Of a stretch of DNA of 30,563 nucleotides, positions 1 to 10,833 are shown in pieces. The stretch comes from a virus. Every line of letters begins with the position of its first letter. Position 1 is the stretch's first letter. The notes under the pieces were generated by a model. That model was not told the DNA's origin. It saw nothing but the letters and a program-made list of their open reading frames with translations, and ran no database searches. The position numbers and the translations under genes were made by a program. Where the stretch lies: IMG/VR virus record IMGVR_UViG_3300042465_002853, positions 1 to 30,563 of that record, one strand, 5' to 3'.

Positions 1-3000
1 TTTAATCTTTCAATATCACTATCAATTCTTAAATTATCACCTTCTTTGACAGTTTCAAATACATCAACACTCAAAGTATCTACATCAGCAGTTCCTCTAT
101 AGAAAAGAATCTTAGAGGTATCTCCAACCTTTGGTGCTTCTTTAAATGTTATGATACTTCCACCATTAAAGATATATGAAACATCAGGAACTTGAAGAAC
201 ATCATTAATGAATATTAAAAGATTTGCTTTTACTTCAATATTAGATCCTTTTTTAGATCTAATTGTAGTTTGCTCACCATTAATCTTGATCGGGAATGTA
301 TTTTTCTCACCATCAAATAAAGAATCTATAGGATCTATAACCTGAAGATCCCCAATAGACCATCCAGTAAATTCATCGGTGAATGTTTTATCAATTGTAA
401 TTTGGAATTCCTCAAATGAAATTGATGTGTCTGTAGGAATTCCAACTGTACCTCCAATAGAAACAGTGAGAATTTCACCTTGACCATATCCATATCCAGA
501 ATTTTTAATTTCAAAAGAAATTACACTTGAACCTTGACCAACAACGATATCGGCATATGCAGATGTTCCGAGACCACTAGAAGATGAACTATAAACTAAT
601 GGAATGTTTGAGTAAGATAATGGAGAATCAAATATCACAAATGGTGGATTTGTTGAAGTATATCCAGTTCCTGGATTTGTAATTGCAACGCCAGTTACAC
701 GTCCATTTACAACAGTTGCAATACCAATATATGTAATATCATAATTACCAGTGCTGGAAGTTGCAACTCCAACATTAACTGTTTGGATTCCTGATCTATA
801 TCCAGATCCACTGTTGCCAATACTAATTGTGGAGATTGTTCCTGCAATAGAAACCGTTGCGGTTCCTCCAGCTGATACTAATGGTTGATAACCAAGACCT
901 GATCTGGACCCTACAGAAACTATGACACCACCAACAGGAACATTACTTGAATTGATATCATAAGAAGTCGATGTTGCAGTTCCGATAAATGTTATTGAGG
1001 TAATACCAGATGTTTCTGATAAATCATAGTCACCTACTATTTCTATAGAACCAACTCTTGCAGGTCCTTGGAAAATATCATTAATAAGAATGATTGCATT
1101 ACTTGTAGAGAATCCTGCGACATTAGATCTTTCTGATTTTAATGTAAAGACTTTGTTTGTTCCATTAAAACCTGAGGAAATATCATCAAAAATATAATTA
1201 CGTGAATATGGTTCAGAGTCTCCATTAACAAATCCAGATCTTATAAATGATCTTCCACTAAATGTTGAATGAGTTTCTATTCCAACAAAATCTCTACTGT
1301 CTGGTGGATTGGTAGTAGATCCAATGGGAGTTGGTCCATAAGGAGCAGTTACAAAATTAATTACGTTATCAACAATATTGAAGTTTCCATTAACTTTTGT
1401 GATAACGGAGTTAATAGCATGAGTTGCCACACCAGTTCCCATCCAAGGTCTTTGAACAAGAACTACATTTGTAGATCCAAACCCTACAGAATTGATTCTC
1501 ATAATCTCATCGTCAATCTTAATCAAATCACCACCAAAGAAGGATGTAATTCCAGAGAAAGTAACTCTATCATCAACAATTCCAATACTTACTGCTGCAG
1601 TAGTTGTAACTGAAGTTGCCACTAATGGTGATTGAATAAGGTTGTCGATGCCAATTAAAACTCTCGCATTTTGGTTGGTGGAGACAAATCTATGAGAAGT
1701 TCCAATACCAACACTATTGATATCCAAAACATTTGGTGGAGTGCGAAGAGCATCTGATGCTGAAGCTGCAACTTTAACATCCAATTCACTATTCTTAACA
1801 ATATAGAGTGTTGAAGGAAGTTTATCGGTAGAACCAATTCCTGATATAGAAGTCGTTGCAATACCAATTGCCTGAGTCGTCCCAGCACCAGCATAAGAGT
1901 ATATAACTTTTTCACCAGTTACAAAGAAGTGCTCTGGTATCGTAATAGTATTATTTGATACATTTACGATATTGGAATCACTACCATCAAAATATCTTTC
2001 AAATATTGATTTTTGTTTATGAGTTAAATTAAATTGTCTCTTAACATCCGTTTCAGAACCTGTATAGAAACCATAACCAGTTCTTATAAACGCATTTGTA
2101 AAATCTATAGTTTCATAAGCAATACCTAAATCGACAAGTCCTATTGAATTTTGATATACTCTCACCTGAACATTAGTATTTGCATTAGGTGTAAATGTTA
2201 AATCAACATTTCCAGATGGACTTACAGTTGCACCAATTAATCCAATAGATGAGTTAGTTTGAATAACTCCAAATTCAGCAATATATGCTTCAGTTGTATC
2301 ATTAGAAACAATTACTTCGGAAACTTGGTATTGATTATTTGTAAGATCTTCAACACTAACGATGTAGTAAGAACCTTCATAAGTTGAACTATAAGAAGCA
2401 ATTGTTGTAATTCCTGGACTTGCTGTAGATGAAATGGCAACATAACTTGATTCAATTCTTGAGTCATTAAATATTTCAGTTCCAATTCCCGTGGAAGCAG
2501 TATTTGATATAGAAATTCTGGCAGAATTTACATTAAATTGTACCGGAGTTGTGGAATATGGAATTAAATCAATATTAATATTAGAACCTGAATAATATGC
2601 ATTATATGTTCCTATTCCTAAAGTGGAATATGATTGAAGATTGATAGTGTTTAGTTGACCGTAATCTTGCAATATGATATTAGTTCCATCATGTAAAATT
2701 GTCAGTTCTTCAAATTCATAATAAGAAGAGTCAGTAGCTCCAATTTGAACCAGAACTTTAGATGCTCTATATGTTGATGCAATTCCAACAATAGTAACTG
2801 CTGAAGAAGTTCCTGAAGGAACTATAGTAGTTGCAGATCCTACAAAAACTGTATTTCCAAGATTCGTTGATCCTACTGAAACAATAGTATCTCTAATGTC
2901 AAAAGAAATGGTGCTAACATCGTAATCATTTATGGTCGATCTTGTTGGATAGAAAAGAAGATTACCTTCTACACCACTAATATTAAAATCGAAAGAACCC

Positions 3001-6000
3001 ATATCATAATAAGTGTCAACTGTACCATATTGATTAATATAAGCAGTAGATCCATCATGAACAAGAGAAACTAAGGAAACTTGTTTCTGTGAAGTAAATC
3101 TTCTATCTTTTACAAAAATTAAAAATTTAACTGATCTAGAATCTAAATTAAAAGTATCAACTATACTAAATTGAGTTGTTCTGGGATTACTATTAAAATC
3201 GTCACTAATATCATCAATCATCAAAACTCTATTTCCTACCGATTCGATATAATCTTGAAGAACACGAGAACCAAAAATTATTTCATCAGATCTAACATTT
3301 CCATCAATAATAAAATTATTTTCAGAAACTAGATCAAAATCATAAACACAATTTAAATTGATAGATCTTGAAAGATCTGCAATACCAGAAACATCACCTA
3401 AGTTTTGTTCTGTATTGATCCCAGATACTGATGGATTAGATTCAATAATCAAATCACCAAACTTCTTAAATCCTGCGGTATGATTTAAATTACTTACAGG
3501 ATTTTCCCAAGTATCATATGGAATTTGAGACCTAAGAGCATATGAGAAATACTGATAGTAATCATTATCATGAACTCTCTGGAACTGATTATCTAAGAAA
3601 CCAGTTTCTTTTTGCCATCCTTTTACTACAGTTGATGCTGCTCCAACAACATAATTTGCAGTAGATGTGGTTATACTTTCAATTATTCCATTAGAAGTTG
3701 AGGTTCTACCAGTTACAACGTTACCGACAACAAAAGTTTCATTAGTAGAAACTTTTAAAGTTTCATTAATTTCATTCCAATCAACAACAATTCCAGAATA
3801 TTCTCCTGAAAATACAGTTTCTCCGATATTAAAGGTATTCTTTTGAAGAACGACATCAAATATTGGGAAATATTTTTGGGGGATCATTCTTCCTGCAGAG
3901 TTTACAGGATCAAAGGATCCAGGTATTTCACCGTTTGAAAGATAATTTGTTAAATTGTAAGATACAGTAGCTCCAATACCTCCAATATTTGGATCAGTAT
4001 TTACGATTGTGAATAAAGTGTAATTATAATTCGAAGAGTTATAACCTTTTCCGGTAGACCCTACTCCAACACTGGTATTTTCGATAAGAACCTTATCACC
4101 AATATTAAATGGAAAATCGGAAGCATTACTAAAACTAGATCCCAAAGTTACTATTACATCATTCGATGATGAAATATAACGAATTGAACTAATTCCAACT
4201 CCATTTGTATTATTAATCGGAATAATAGATGGAGTTGTATTATTAATTGACTTAGTATTTTTTAAGATTGTTACAGTTTTGGAATCTAAATTATATCTAA
4301 GGTCTACATCCGATACAATTTGATTAGTCAATCCATCAAGAACAACCAAATTGGGGGCAATTGAATAACCTCTTCCTACAGAAGATACTCCAATAGACTT
4401 AAATGATGATTGTGGGATGACTTTAATAACATCAGGAAGTTTTGCGGTAGGTCTAACCGAATAGTCATTAGAATATCCAAATCCAATATCACTTATATTT
4501 GTCTTTAGAACTTTGCCTATAGTGTTTGTAGATACTTCTAGAATTTCTCCAGAACCAAGATCCGAAGATACACTTTCAATTTCTGGTATTGCTGATAAAT
4601 TGAAACCACTATAATTTGTATGGATAGTTTCAATCTCACCATAAGCACTTGTGGAATTTGTTACATATGACAATTCAGAATTTGTTGTGTTATAGTTTGA
4701 TTTTTCTGGTGTTTTTGATAATATGTAAGAGAATGTATTTGAAGTGATTCCTGAAATTGATTGAGTTCCACTATAAATGCTTGGAACAATATTAATTGAG
4801 TTTGCGTCAATTATGTCAGTATCTACGACAACTTCCTCTTTTACTGAGGGAATTATACCTAAATTTATTGGAGTAAGTTTATAATATAGTTTTCTTGGAG
4901 TAGAATCATTTACTCTTAAAGCAACTGTTGCTGTGGTGTCGATACCAACTCTTCCGGTTCTTACAATTTCAACATTATTTGTATTTGTAAAGTCGAATGG
5001 GTATTTGAAGATAGAATCTGTGTAAAAATCAAGATCATATGCTGAATACAAGATTCCACTATCAGTAAATGAAAGTGAAGAATTTGATACATCAAACACT
5101 AATGTATTTTTATTGTTAAGTTCTATCGCAGGATTTATTGGACAAATAAAACCAGAAGATGATGAAGTAATGTTTACTACATTTCTTTCTATTCTAGAAG
5201 AATAGTAGTAACTATTTGATAACTTAATAGTATTTTCATCTACTACAATAGCATAGTAAATGCCTTCATTCAAAAGTCCTCCAGATGGAGAGGATGATGT
5301 ATGAATTATCTTCTGACTGGTATATAAACCATGATTTGGTAATGTTATTGTATTTTTAGCAGTATCAACTGCAGAAGCAGAGAAACTTAATCTATTGACA
5401 ACAATTCTTCTATTATAATCATCGTAAGAAATTGAAATCTGAGTAGAAATTCCTGCAGTAACATTTACAATAACAGAATCACCTAATTGCAATCCATGAG
5501 TGGAAGCAGTTGAAACGGTAACATTATTCTTAGAAATGTTCCCTACCAGAATGTTTTCATAATTTGTAGTAAAACTATGAATTTGCCCAGATCCAATACC
5601 AGTTAGATATAAAAGATTTGCTGCAGTCGATATTCCTGCATAATAACCAGTAGTTCCTAATCCAACACGGTAAGAACTAATACCAATAAGATCTGAGGCC
5701 AATCTAGTCGCATAAACAACAGAATTTTCAGAAAGTTGATATGAAGAAACTCCATCAGTAGAAATTGATATTTGGGTTCCACCATTTGAAGAATAAATTA
5801 ATTCATCACCAGACGTTAACTGATGGTTTGGTAAATAGATTGATCTTGTTGGAATTGAAATTTGTGTTGCACCAACTCCAGGATTTGAGAAGGTTAATGT
5901 AGTTGCAACTCCAGGACCTGACGTTGTTCCTATACCTAAAGATTCTGATGGATTGAAATAAAATTCTTTATTTAACTTGTAATCGTATTCATTTTCTACA

Positions 6001-9000
6001 TTTAAATTTACATACAGCTTTCTAGTAACTTCAGTAATTGCAATTCCAACCGAATAAGTAGTAATTCCAGATATTTCTCCAACATTTCTAAGAACTCTTA
6101 CACGAGATGATTCTTTATCTATGTTTAAGATCTTTACTCTTTCATTTAATACTTGATATGTGTCATTTTCTCTAATAAAAGAATTTGAGAGATTTCCAAT
6201 TACATTAAAGTAAGTTACAAGACCGGTATAAGCAGTAGATCCAATTCCAGTAGATACAATTAAACTATTGACACGATTTGATATATTAGAAGTCTGAGGA
6301 TCTTCAAATTCTGAAGTGAAGGTTACAGTGTCTCTGTTACTAAAATAATGGGGAGATGTGGAAAATGCAACATACTCATTCGAAACTGGATAAAATTCCA
6401 GATTTAATAACTCCGAAGTTGCTACACTAACTGAACTTACTGTTTTCCCTTTAATGAAAGAAACACTAGCTACTGGTTTTTTGGATGAAGCATCAACTGC
6501 TTTGAAGATAATTTTATCATTTACTTGATAATTTTCTCCACCTGTCAATATTCCAACAGAACTTATGGTTCCTGTCGAGACAGATTTTACTTCAGAAACT
6601 TGTTCTCTAATGTTATTCGGATTATATAAGAAATTATAACCACTATTAGAATTTGTTATATTATATGGTGTAGTGTTTCTAATCCAATCAGTATCATTAA
6701 TATTAATTTCGACTTGGTTTGAAGACTTAAGGAAATTAAATTCTTCGGGTTTGGATTTATAAGTGTTTCCGACAAAGTATGGGAATACCGGAGACTTATA
6801 ATTTCTAAAAGGACCAACAGAGTCTACCTGACCATCAGTAATTGTTGTAAAGTATGCATATACACCGTTAGGATATTCTGGAGTAACACAGAATCTTCCA
6901 TTATGTTCATCCAGGTCTCCATTACCAATAAACTCAAAGTCTTCAACGAAAAATCCTGCAGGATATAATGTGATGCTTGGTCTATTTGGTTGAAGATTTA
7001 ACTGATAACCAGAAACCATGGATCTAATAGATCCACCAGTAATTGATGAATAACCATAAGGTCCATAAATTGGATTTCCATCATAAGCCCAACCAATAAT
7101 TGGTGAGTGAGCATTTGAGTTTACTTCTCTACCATCAACAAACTGCAAATCTGTTTGATAGAAAGTGATACCGTTTCTAAATCTTGTACCGAGAACTGAA
7201 GATCTTAATTTTCTTGGAGAATATAGATGGAAATACTCCAATCCAAATCCAGAGAAACTATCTCCCAATACACCATCATCATCGGTAATTTGATTTGTTT
7301 GAACAAATCTTTCAAATAAATTAATATTCCAGGACTTAATATCACACTCAAATTTGGCCAATAAACCAGCAGCAGTTACATCAAGAGAAGTATTTGAAGT
7401 TAAATACCCAGTTCCACCAAAAATAACTTTTATAGAGGTTATAGAACCATTAGAAATTACCGGAGTTAATAATGCTCCAGATCCACTACCATTAATGGTT
7501 ATATTTGGAGGTGAACTATAATTACTTCCAGGATCATTAATAATAACGTCTACAATAGATCCATTATTGACAATTGGGGTTAACTGAGCACCACTGCCAT
7601 TTAACAGTAAAAACTCTGGTTGTCTGTTGTAGTTTAAAATTTCATCTGATCCAAAGGAATTTCCACCATCTTGAACATGAACAGATTCTATACTTCCTCT
7701 AAAGATTGGTTGAAGAACCGCATTAAAATCTTGACCAGTTAAAGTAGAAACTCCAATAGTACCGGATACTGTAACTGTTATTGGTTCATAATTAAAAATA
7801 TGAATACCACTACCAGAACTGGTAAGATTCACATACTCTTCAGTAATGTAATTAATATTTTTTGGTTGAGTAGTAGATGTTCCAACTAAAGAAAGTTTGA
7901 AATTGTTTTCATCTACTTTTGTAACATAATAAGTTGATGTAGATGCTAATCCTGCAATTGAGTTCTCTGTATAATCATACGTTACAATTTCTCCACTTTC
8001 ATATCCATGACTTTCAATATGAATTATGTTTAACGCAGTATTAATTCCAGATACATTAGAAGTTCTCTTTTTATTTTCGTAGTTAGTTCCAGAATTGACT
8101 ACCGTTACAGATCCTATTCTTTTTTTCTTATTCGTAGATTTAAATCTTTGAACACCGTTACCGGTATTTGTAAGTGAAACTGTATTTACTCCTAAAATAC
8201 TATCAGAATAGGTATAATGTAATTTAACGTTCTTAGAATCGATTACAGACACGAAATACGAAGAATTAGTAGATAATCCACCAACTACTGTTTGACCTTG
8301 TGGATCATATACTACTTGTTCGTAGTCTCTAAATTTATGATCATCAATAAATGAAATTTCATACGTCGTACCATTAACAGCACCAGACGTTGGACTTGCA
8401 TTAAATTCAACTAAATGATCAAAAGATATTAAGTTTGCTTTTGCTGATGCTAAAGAACCATTTCCTCCTAAAATTTTAATCTTAGGTTCTTCCAGATAAT
8501 CAAATCCACCATTAATAACTTCTATTCTTTCTAAAGCACCTTTTACATTACAATAAGCAGTAGCACCAGATCCTACAGAATCTGAAATTTGAAGAACAGG
8601 TGGATTAATTACATCGTATCCAGATCCAGAAGAAGTTACTGAAATATTTTCAATAGGACCATAAAAAATATTATTGTTAGATTTATAATTTAGAACTTCA
8701 ACACCATTAACTAAAATACCAGTTGATCCAGGTAATGTTTTGAGTACATTCTCATCATTAATGGGATTTGTTATTTTTCTAATCAGTTTTTGTGGTTCAA
8801 GTTGTTTTGTTTCCAGTGAACTCTCAGAAACAAAAGAAGAAAACTCTAATTTATTATTTGCTACCGTGCCAGAAACTGAAACAATCTTATTTGCAAAAAG
8901 ATTTGCCTTACTTTTTGCAAGTTGAATTGTAGTTCCGTTGATTTTTCTTACAAAGTAGTATCCATCATCTATTCCTAAATTATTTTGTTGCCCGCCAGAT

Positions 9001-10829
9001 CTGTAGTAAACAGAATCTCCTGTATAAAAAGGATGATTTCCAATATTTAAATTTTGACCACTAAACGTTCCTGAAAAAGTTACCGATCTATCATTAACAT
9101 TTATTTTTTGATTTAAGTATGTCGGTAAAGACGGCGCAGAAACATATAAGGATCTTTGATCATCAATATAAACATTTTGAACATTTGTGGTATACTTATC
9201 AAGAGATGAGTAATTACTAGAATCAAATCTAGACAATACCTTTCTTACATCAAATATTTGATTTACATTTAATACACCTTGACCAGAAACTGTAATTGAT
9301 TTTTGGTTTCTGTATGAAATTACAGTGCCAAATACTTCAGTTCCGGGACGACCATATGATGGAAGAATAGAAATTCTATCTCCAATTACAAAAGAGTGGT
9401 TATCATAGAAGTTTATAGCATACGAATTATTCGAAGAGTCAAGTAGTTCAATAGATTGTGTAGTGTACGAAGTTGCAATATTGAAAAACCAATTATTAAA
9501 CTTATACTCACTTATATTATCACCAAGTGTCTTTATTTTTATTGGATCTCCAACAGAAAACAAAGAGTTTTGATCTTTTAGTTGAATATCAGATAATACA
9601 CCCGTTATTCTAAACTTTACAATTTCCTGATCATTATCATATCCATATGCATAAACATTTGATTTAATCTCAGTCCCACTTGGAATTTCTTGAGTAATCC
9701 CTGAGCAATTTAAAAATTGGGTAAGAGTTTTATCTGTATATGTTATAATAAGTTTAGATCCATTTTGGAGATCAACAAGAAGTTCTCCTGATTGTGGAAA
9801 TCCAACTGTTGAATCAACATCAAGTGAAGTAAAATTGGGAGTAAACCCACTAACACTAGAATCAGTATCTCTAATATCTGTAATTAATAGAGTTTTAGGA
9901 TGAATTGTAAATTCTCCAAATATAGTTCCATCAACATCAATATCTCTATCATATCCAATATCCAAACTAAGAACATAATAATCCTTTTCTGCTCTTTGAA
10001 TTCTTTCTACTTGAGTTACAGTTCCTCGTGCTTTTGGTATAAAAGAATTTTCGTCTTGATAAACTGTTCTATTTACTAATTGGTTGATATCTCCATCAAT
10101 AGTTTCAACAACCAAGTCCTTGGTTATTCTATATTGAGCATCTGATGGTTGTATTAAATAATCTTGAGGTCGGATAACGGTAACGTCTTGACCGTATAAA
10201 GCTCTGAATAAAATTTCAAATGAACTCTCTGTGCCTTTTGAAGAATAAAAGTCAACTGCTTGTTTAACAAAAAGTCCATCATTCAATCCACTGTAAAGAG
10301 TTCTATCTTCAAATCCAGGAGTTACTTGTGTTTTTAATTTTACAAAAAACTTTTGTAGAAAAAGAACACTAAGATTCTTAACTACGGAACCGATCGTGTG
10401 TTCCTCTACAGCAGAATCTGAAAATACTAATTCGTCTGGATTTGATGGATTATCTAAAGATGTTACTCCACTAAAACCTCTAATACATCCAGTAAAGGAT
10501 GTTGCAGTTTTTCCTGTATACGATATGATCTCAGAATCAATTGAGACAAGACCGTAAGAATCTGGGAATCCGGCAGTAGACTCTACATTAATTGTTGTAT
10601 CAAAAAATGAAACATTTGATGTGAGAGTAGTAGAATCAATTAGATTTGATAAAGTATCTACTTTTACATATTGATCTAAGTTAGTAGCAAGATCATATGT
10701 AGATCCTTGACTTTCGAGAGAAAGATAGTACTGCTTTAAAAACTCGGAAACTAAAGGAAATTCGTCCTTTACAAACTCTGGAAGTTGATTTTCTACAACC
10801 GAACTGATTTTGATTCTTGTTTCTGACAT
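1..10829 (-). CDS. Giant virion/baseplate-associated protein with YHYH domain (3' end outside window)
   Basis: The frame stays open from the ATG at 10829 to the window edge, at least 3,609 codons; I checked the frame at several points including the last codons. It starts 4 nt after the gp6 stop. The N-terminus begins MSETRIKISSVVENQLPEF. Around residues 1235-1262 lies HSPIIGWAYDGNPIYG, the hallmark of the YHYH family. Many modules carry GSGY-type turns, such as NDPGSNYSSPPNITINGSG and IGNSGSGYRSG, so the chain looks like a string of beta-rich repeats. The position after gp25 and gp6 is that of gp7/gp10 in T4, and a very long structural protein here is typical of cyanomyoviruses. A baseplate or tail-fibre-attachment role is inferred. 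Homology to T4 gp7 cannot be shown by eye, so no symbol is given. Confidence 0.85.
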   Translation of the reverse strand, partial: MSETRIKISSVVENQLPEFVKDEFPLVSEFLKQYYLSLESQGSTYDLATNLDQYVKVDTLSNLIDSTTLTSNVSFFDTTINVESTAGFPDSYGLVSIDSEIISYTGKTATSFTGCIRGFSGVTSLDNPSNPDELVFSDSAVEEHTIGSVVKNLSVLFLQKFFVKLKTQVTPGFEDRTLYSGLNDGLFVKQAVDFYSSKGTESSFEILFRALYGQDVTVIRPQDYLIQPSDAQYRITKDLVVETIDGDINQLVNRTVYQDENSFIPKARGTVTQVERIQRAEKDYYVLSLDIGYDRDIDVDGTIFGEFTIHPKTLLITDIRDTDSSVSGFTPNFTSLDVDSTVGFPQSGELLVDLQNGSKLIITYTDKTLTQFLNCSGITQEIPSGTEIKSNVYAYGYDNDQEIVKFRITGVLSDIQLKDQNSLFSVGDPIKIKTLGDNISEYKFNNWFFNIATSYTTQSIELLDSSNNSYAINFYDNHSFVIGDRISILPSYGRPGTEVFGTVISYRNQKSITVSGQGVLNVNQIFDVRKVLSRFDSSNYSSLDKYTTNVQNVYIDDQRSLYVSAPSLPTYLNQKINVNDRSVTFSGTFSGQNLNIGNHPFYTGDSVYYRSGGQQNNLGIDDGYYFVRKINGTTIQLAKSKANLFANKIVSVSGTVANNKLEFSSFVSESSLETKQLEPQKLIRKITNPINDENVLKTLPGSTGILVNGVEVLNYKSNNNIFYGPIENISVTSSGSGYDVINPPVLQISDSVGSGATAYCNVKGALERIEVINGGFDYLEEPKIKILGGNGSLASAKANLISFDHLVEFNASPTSGAVNGTTYEISFIDDHKFRDYEQVVYDPQGQTVVGGLSTNSSYFVSVIDSKNVKLHYTYSDSILGVNTVSLTNTGNGVQRFKSTNKKKRIGSVTVVNSGTNYENKKRTSNVSGINTALNIIHIESHGYESGEIVTYDYTENSIAGLASTSTYYVTKVDENNFKLSLVGTSTTQPKNINYITEEYVNLTSSGSGIHIFNYEPITVTVSGTIGVSTLTGQDFNAVLQPIFRGSIESVHVQDGGNSFGSDEILNYNRQPEFLLLNGSGAQLTPIVNNGSIVDVIINDPGSNYSSPPNITINGSGSGALLTPVISNGSITSIKVIFGGTGYLTSNTSLDVTAAGLLAKFECDIKSWNINLFERFVQTNQITDDDGVLGDSFSGFGLEYFHLYSPRKLRSSVLGTRFRNGITFYQTDLQFVDGREVNSNAHSPIIGWAYDGNPIYGPYGYSSITGGSIRSMVSGYQLNLQPNRPSITLYPAGFFVEDFEFIGNGDLDEHNGRFCVTPEYPNGVYAYFTTITDGQVDSVGPFRNYKSPVFPYFVGNTYKSKPEEFNFLKSSNQVEININDTDWIRNTTPYNITNSNSGYNFLYNPNNIREQVSEVKSVSTGTISSVGILTGGENYQVNDKIIFKAVDASSKKPVASVSFIKGKTVSSVSVATSELLNLEFYPVSNEYVAFSTSPHYFSNRDTVTFTSEFEDPQTSNISNRVNSLIVSTGIGSTAYTGLVTYFNVIGNLSNSFIRENDTYQVLNERVKILNIDKESSRVRVLRNVGEISGITTYSVGIAITEVTRKLYVNLNVENEYDYKLNKEFYFNPSESLGIGTTSGPGVATTLTFSNPGVGATQISIPTRSIYLPNHQLTSGDELIYSSNGGTQISISTDGVSSYQLSENSVVYATRLASDLIGISSYRVGLGTTGYYAGISTAANLLYLTGIGSGQIHSFTTNYENILVGNISKNNVTVSTASTHGLQLGDSVIVNVTAGISTQISISYDDYNRRIVVNRLSFSASAVDTAKNTITLPNHGLYTSQKIIHTSSSPSGGLLNEGIYYAIVVDENTIKLSNSYYYSSRIERNVVNITSSSSGFICPINPAIELNNKNTLVFDVSNSSLSFTDSGILYSAYDLDFYTDSIFKYPFDFTNTNNVEIVRTGRVGIDTTATVALRVNDSTPRKLYYKLTPINLGIIPSVKEEVVVDTDIIDANSINIVPSIYSGTQSISGITSNTFSYILSKTPEKSNYNTTNSELSYVTNSTSAYGEIETIHTNYSGFNLSAIPEIESVSSDLGSGEILEVSTNTIGKVLKTNISDIGFGYSNDYSVRPTAKLPDVIKVIPQSSFKSIGVSSVGRGYSIAPNLVVLDGLTNQIVSDVDLRYNLDSKTVTILKNTKSINNTTPSIIPINNTNGVGISSIRYISSSNDVIVTLGSSFSNASDFPFNIGDKVLIENTSVGVGSTGKGYNSSNYNYTLFTIVNTDPNIGGIGATVSYNLTNYLSNGEIPGSFDPVNSAGRMIPQKYFPIFDVVLQKNTFNIGETVFSGEYSGIVVDWNEINETLKVSTNETFVVGNVVTGRTSTSNGIIESITTSTANYVVGAASTVVKGWQKETGFLDNQFQRVHDNDYYQYFSYALRSQIPYDTWENPVSNLNHTAGFKKFGDLIIESNPSVSGINTEQNLGDVSGIADLSRSINLNCVYDFDLVSENNFIIDGNVRSDEIIFGSRVLQDYIESVGNRVLMIDDISDDFNSNPRTTQFSIVDTFNLDSRSVKFLIFVKDRRFTSQKQVSLVSLVHDGSTAYINQYGTVDTYYDMGSFDFNISGVEGNLLFYPTRSTINDYDVSTISFDIRDTIVSVGSTNLGNTVFVGSATTIVPSGTSSAVTIVGIASTYRASKVLVQIGATDSSYYEFEELTILHDGTNIILQDYGQLNTINLQSYSTLGIGTYNAYYSGSNINIDLIPYSTTPVQFNVNSARISISNTASTGIGTEIFNDSRIESSYVAISSTASPGITTIASYSSTYEGSYYIVSVEDLTNNQYQVSEVIVSNDTTEAYIAEFGVIQTNSSIGLIGATVSPSGNVDLTFTPNANTNVQVRVYQNSIGLVDLGIAYETIDFTNAFIRTGYGFYTGSETDVKRQFNLTHKQKSIFERYFDGSDSNIVNVSNNTITIPEHFFVTGEKVIYSYAGAGTTQAIGIATTSISGIGSTDKLPSTLYIVKNSELDVKVAASASDALRTPPNVLDINSVGIGTSHRFVSTNQNARVLIGIDNLIQSPLVATSVTTTAAVSIGIVDDRVTFSGITSFFGGDLIKIDDEIMRINSVGFGSTNVVLVQRPWMGTGVATHAINSVITKVNGNFNIVDNVINFVTAPYGPTPIGSTTNPPDSRDFVGIETHSTFSGRSFIRSGFVNGDSEPYSRNYIFDDISSGFNGTNKVFTLKSERSNVAGFSTSNAIILINDIFQGPARVGSIEIVGDYDLSETSGITSITFIGTATSTSYDINSSNVPVGGVIVSVGSRSGLGYQPLVSAGGTATVSIAGTISTISIGNSGSGYRSGIQTVNVGVATSSTGNYDITYIGIATVVNGRVTGVAITNPGTGYTSTNPPFVIFDSPLSYSNIPLVYSSSSSGLGTSAYADIVVGQGSSVISFEIKNSGYGYGQGEILTVSIGGTVGIPTDTSISFEEFQITIDKTFTDEFTGWSIGDLQVIDPIDSLFDGEKNTFPIKINGEQTTIRSKKGSNIEVKANLLIFINDVLQVPDVSYIFNGGSIITFKEAPKVGDTSKILFYRGTADVDTLSVDVFETVKEGDNLRIDSDIERL

Positions 10830-10833
10830 TTTG

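Noticed and set aside
1269-1915. A plus-strand 114-aa frame and a minus-strand 86-aa frame inside the giant gene
   Set aside because: Both overlap the long continuous minus-strand frame and have low-complexity, shadow-like composition.
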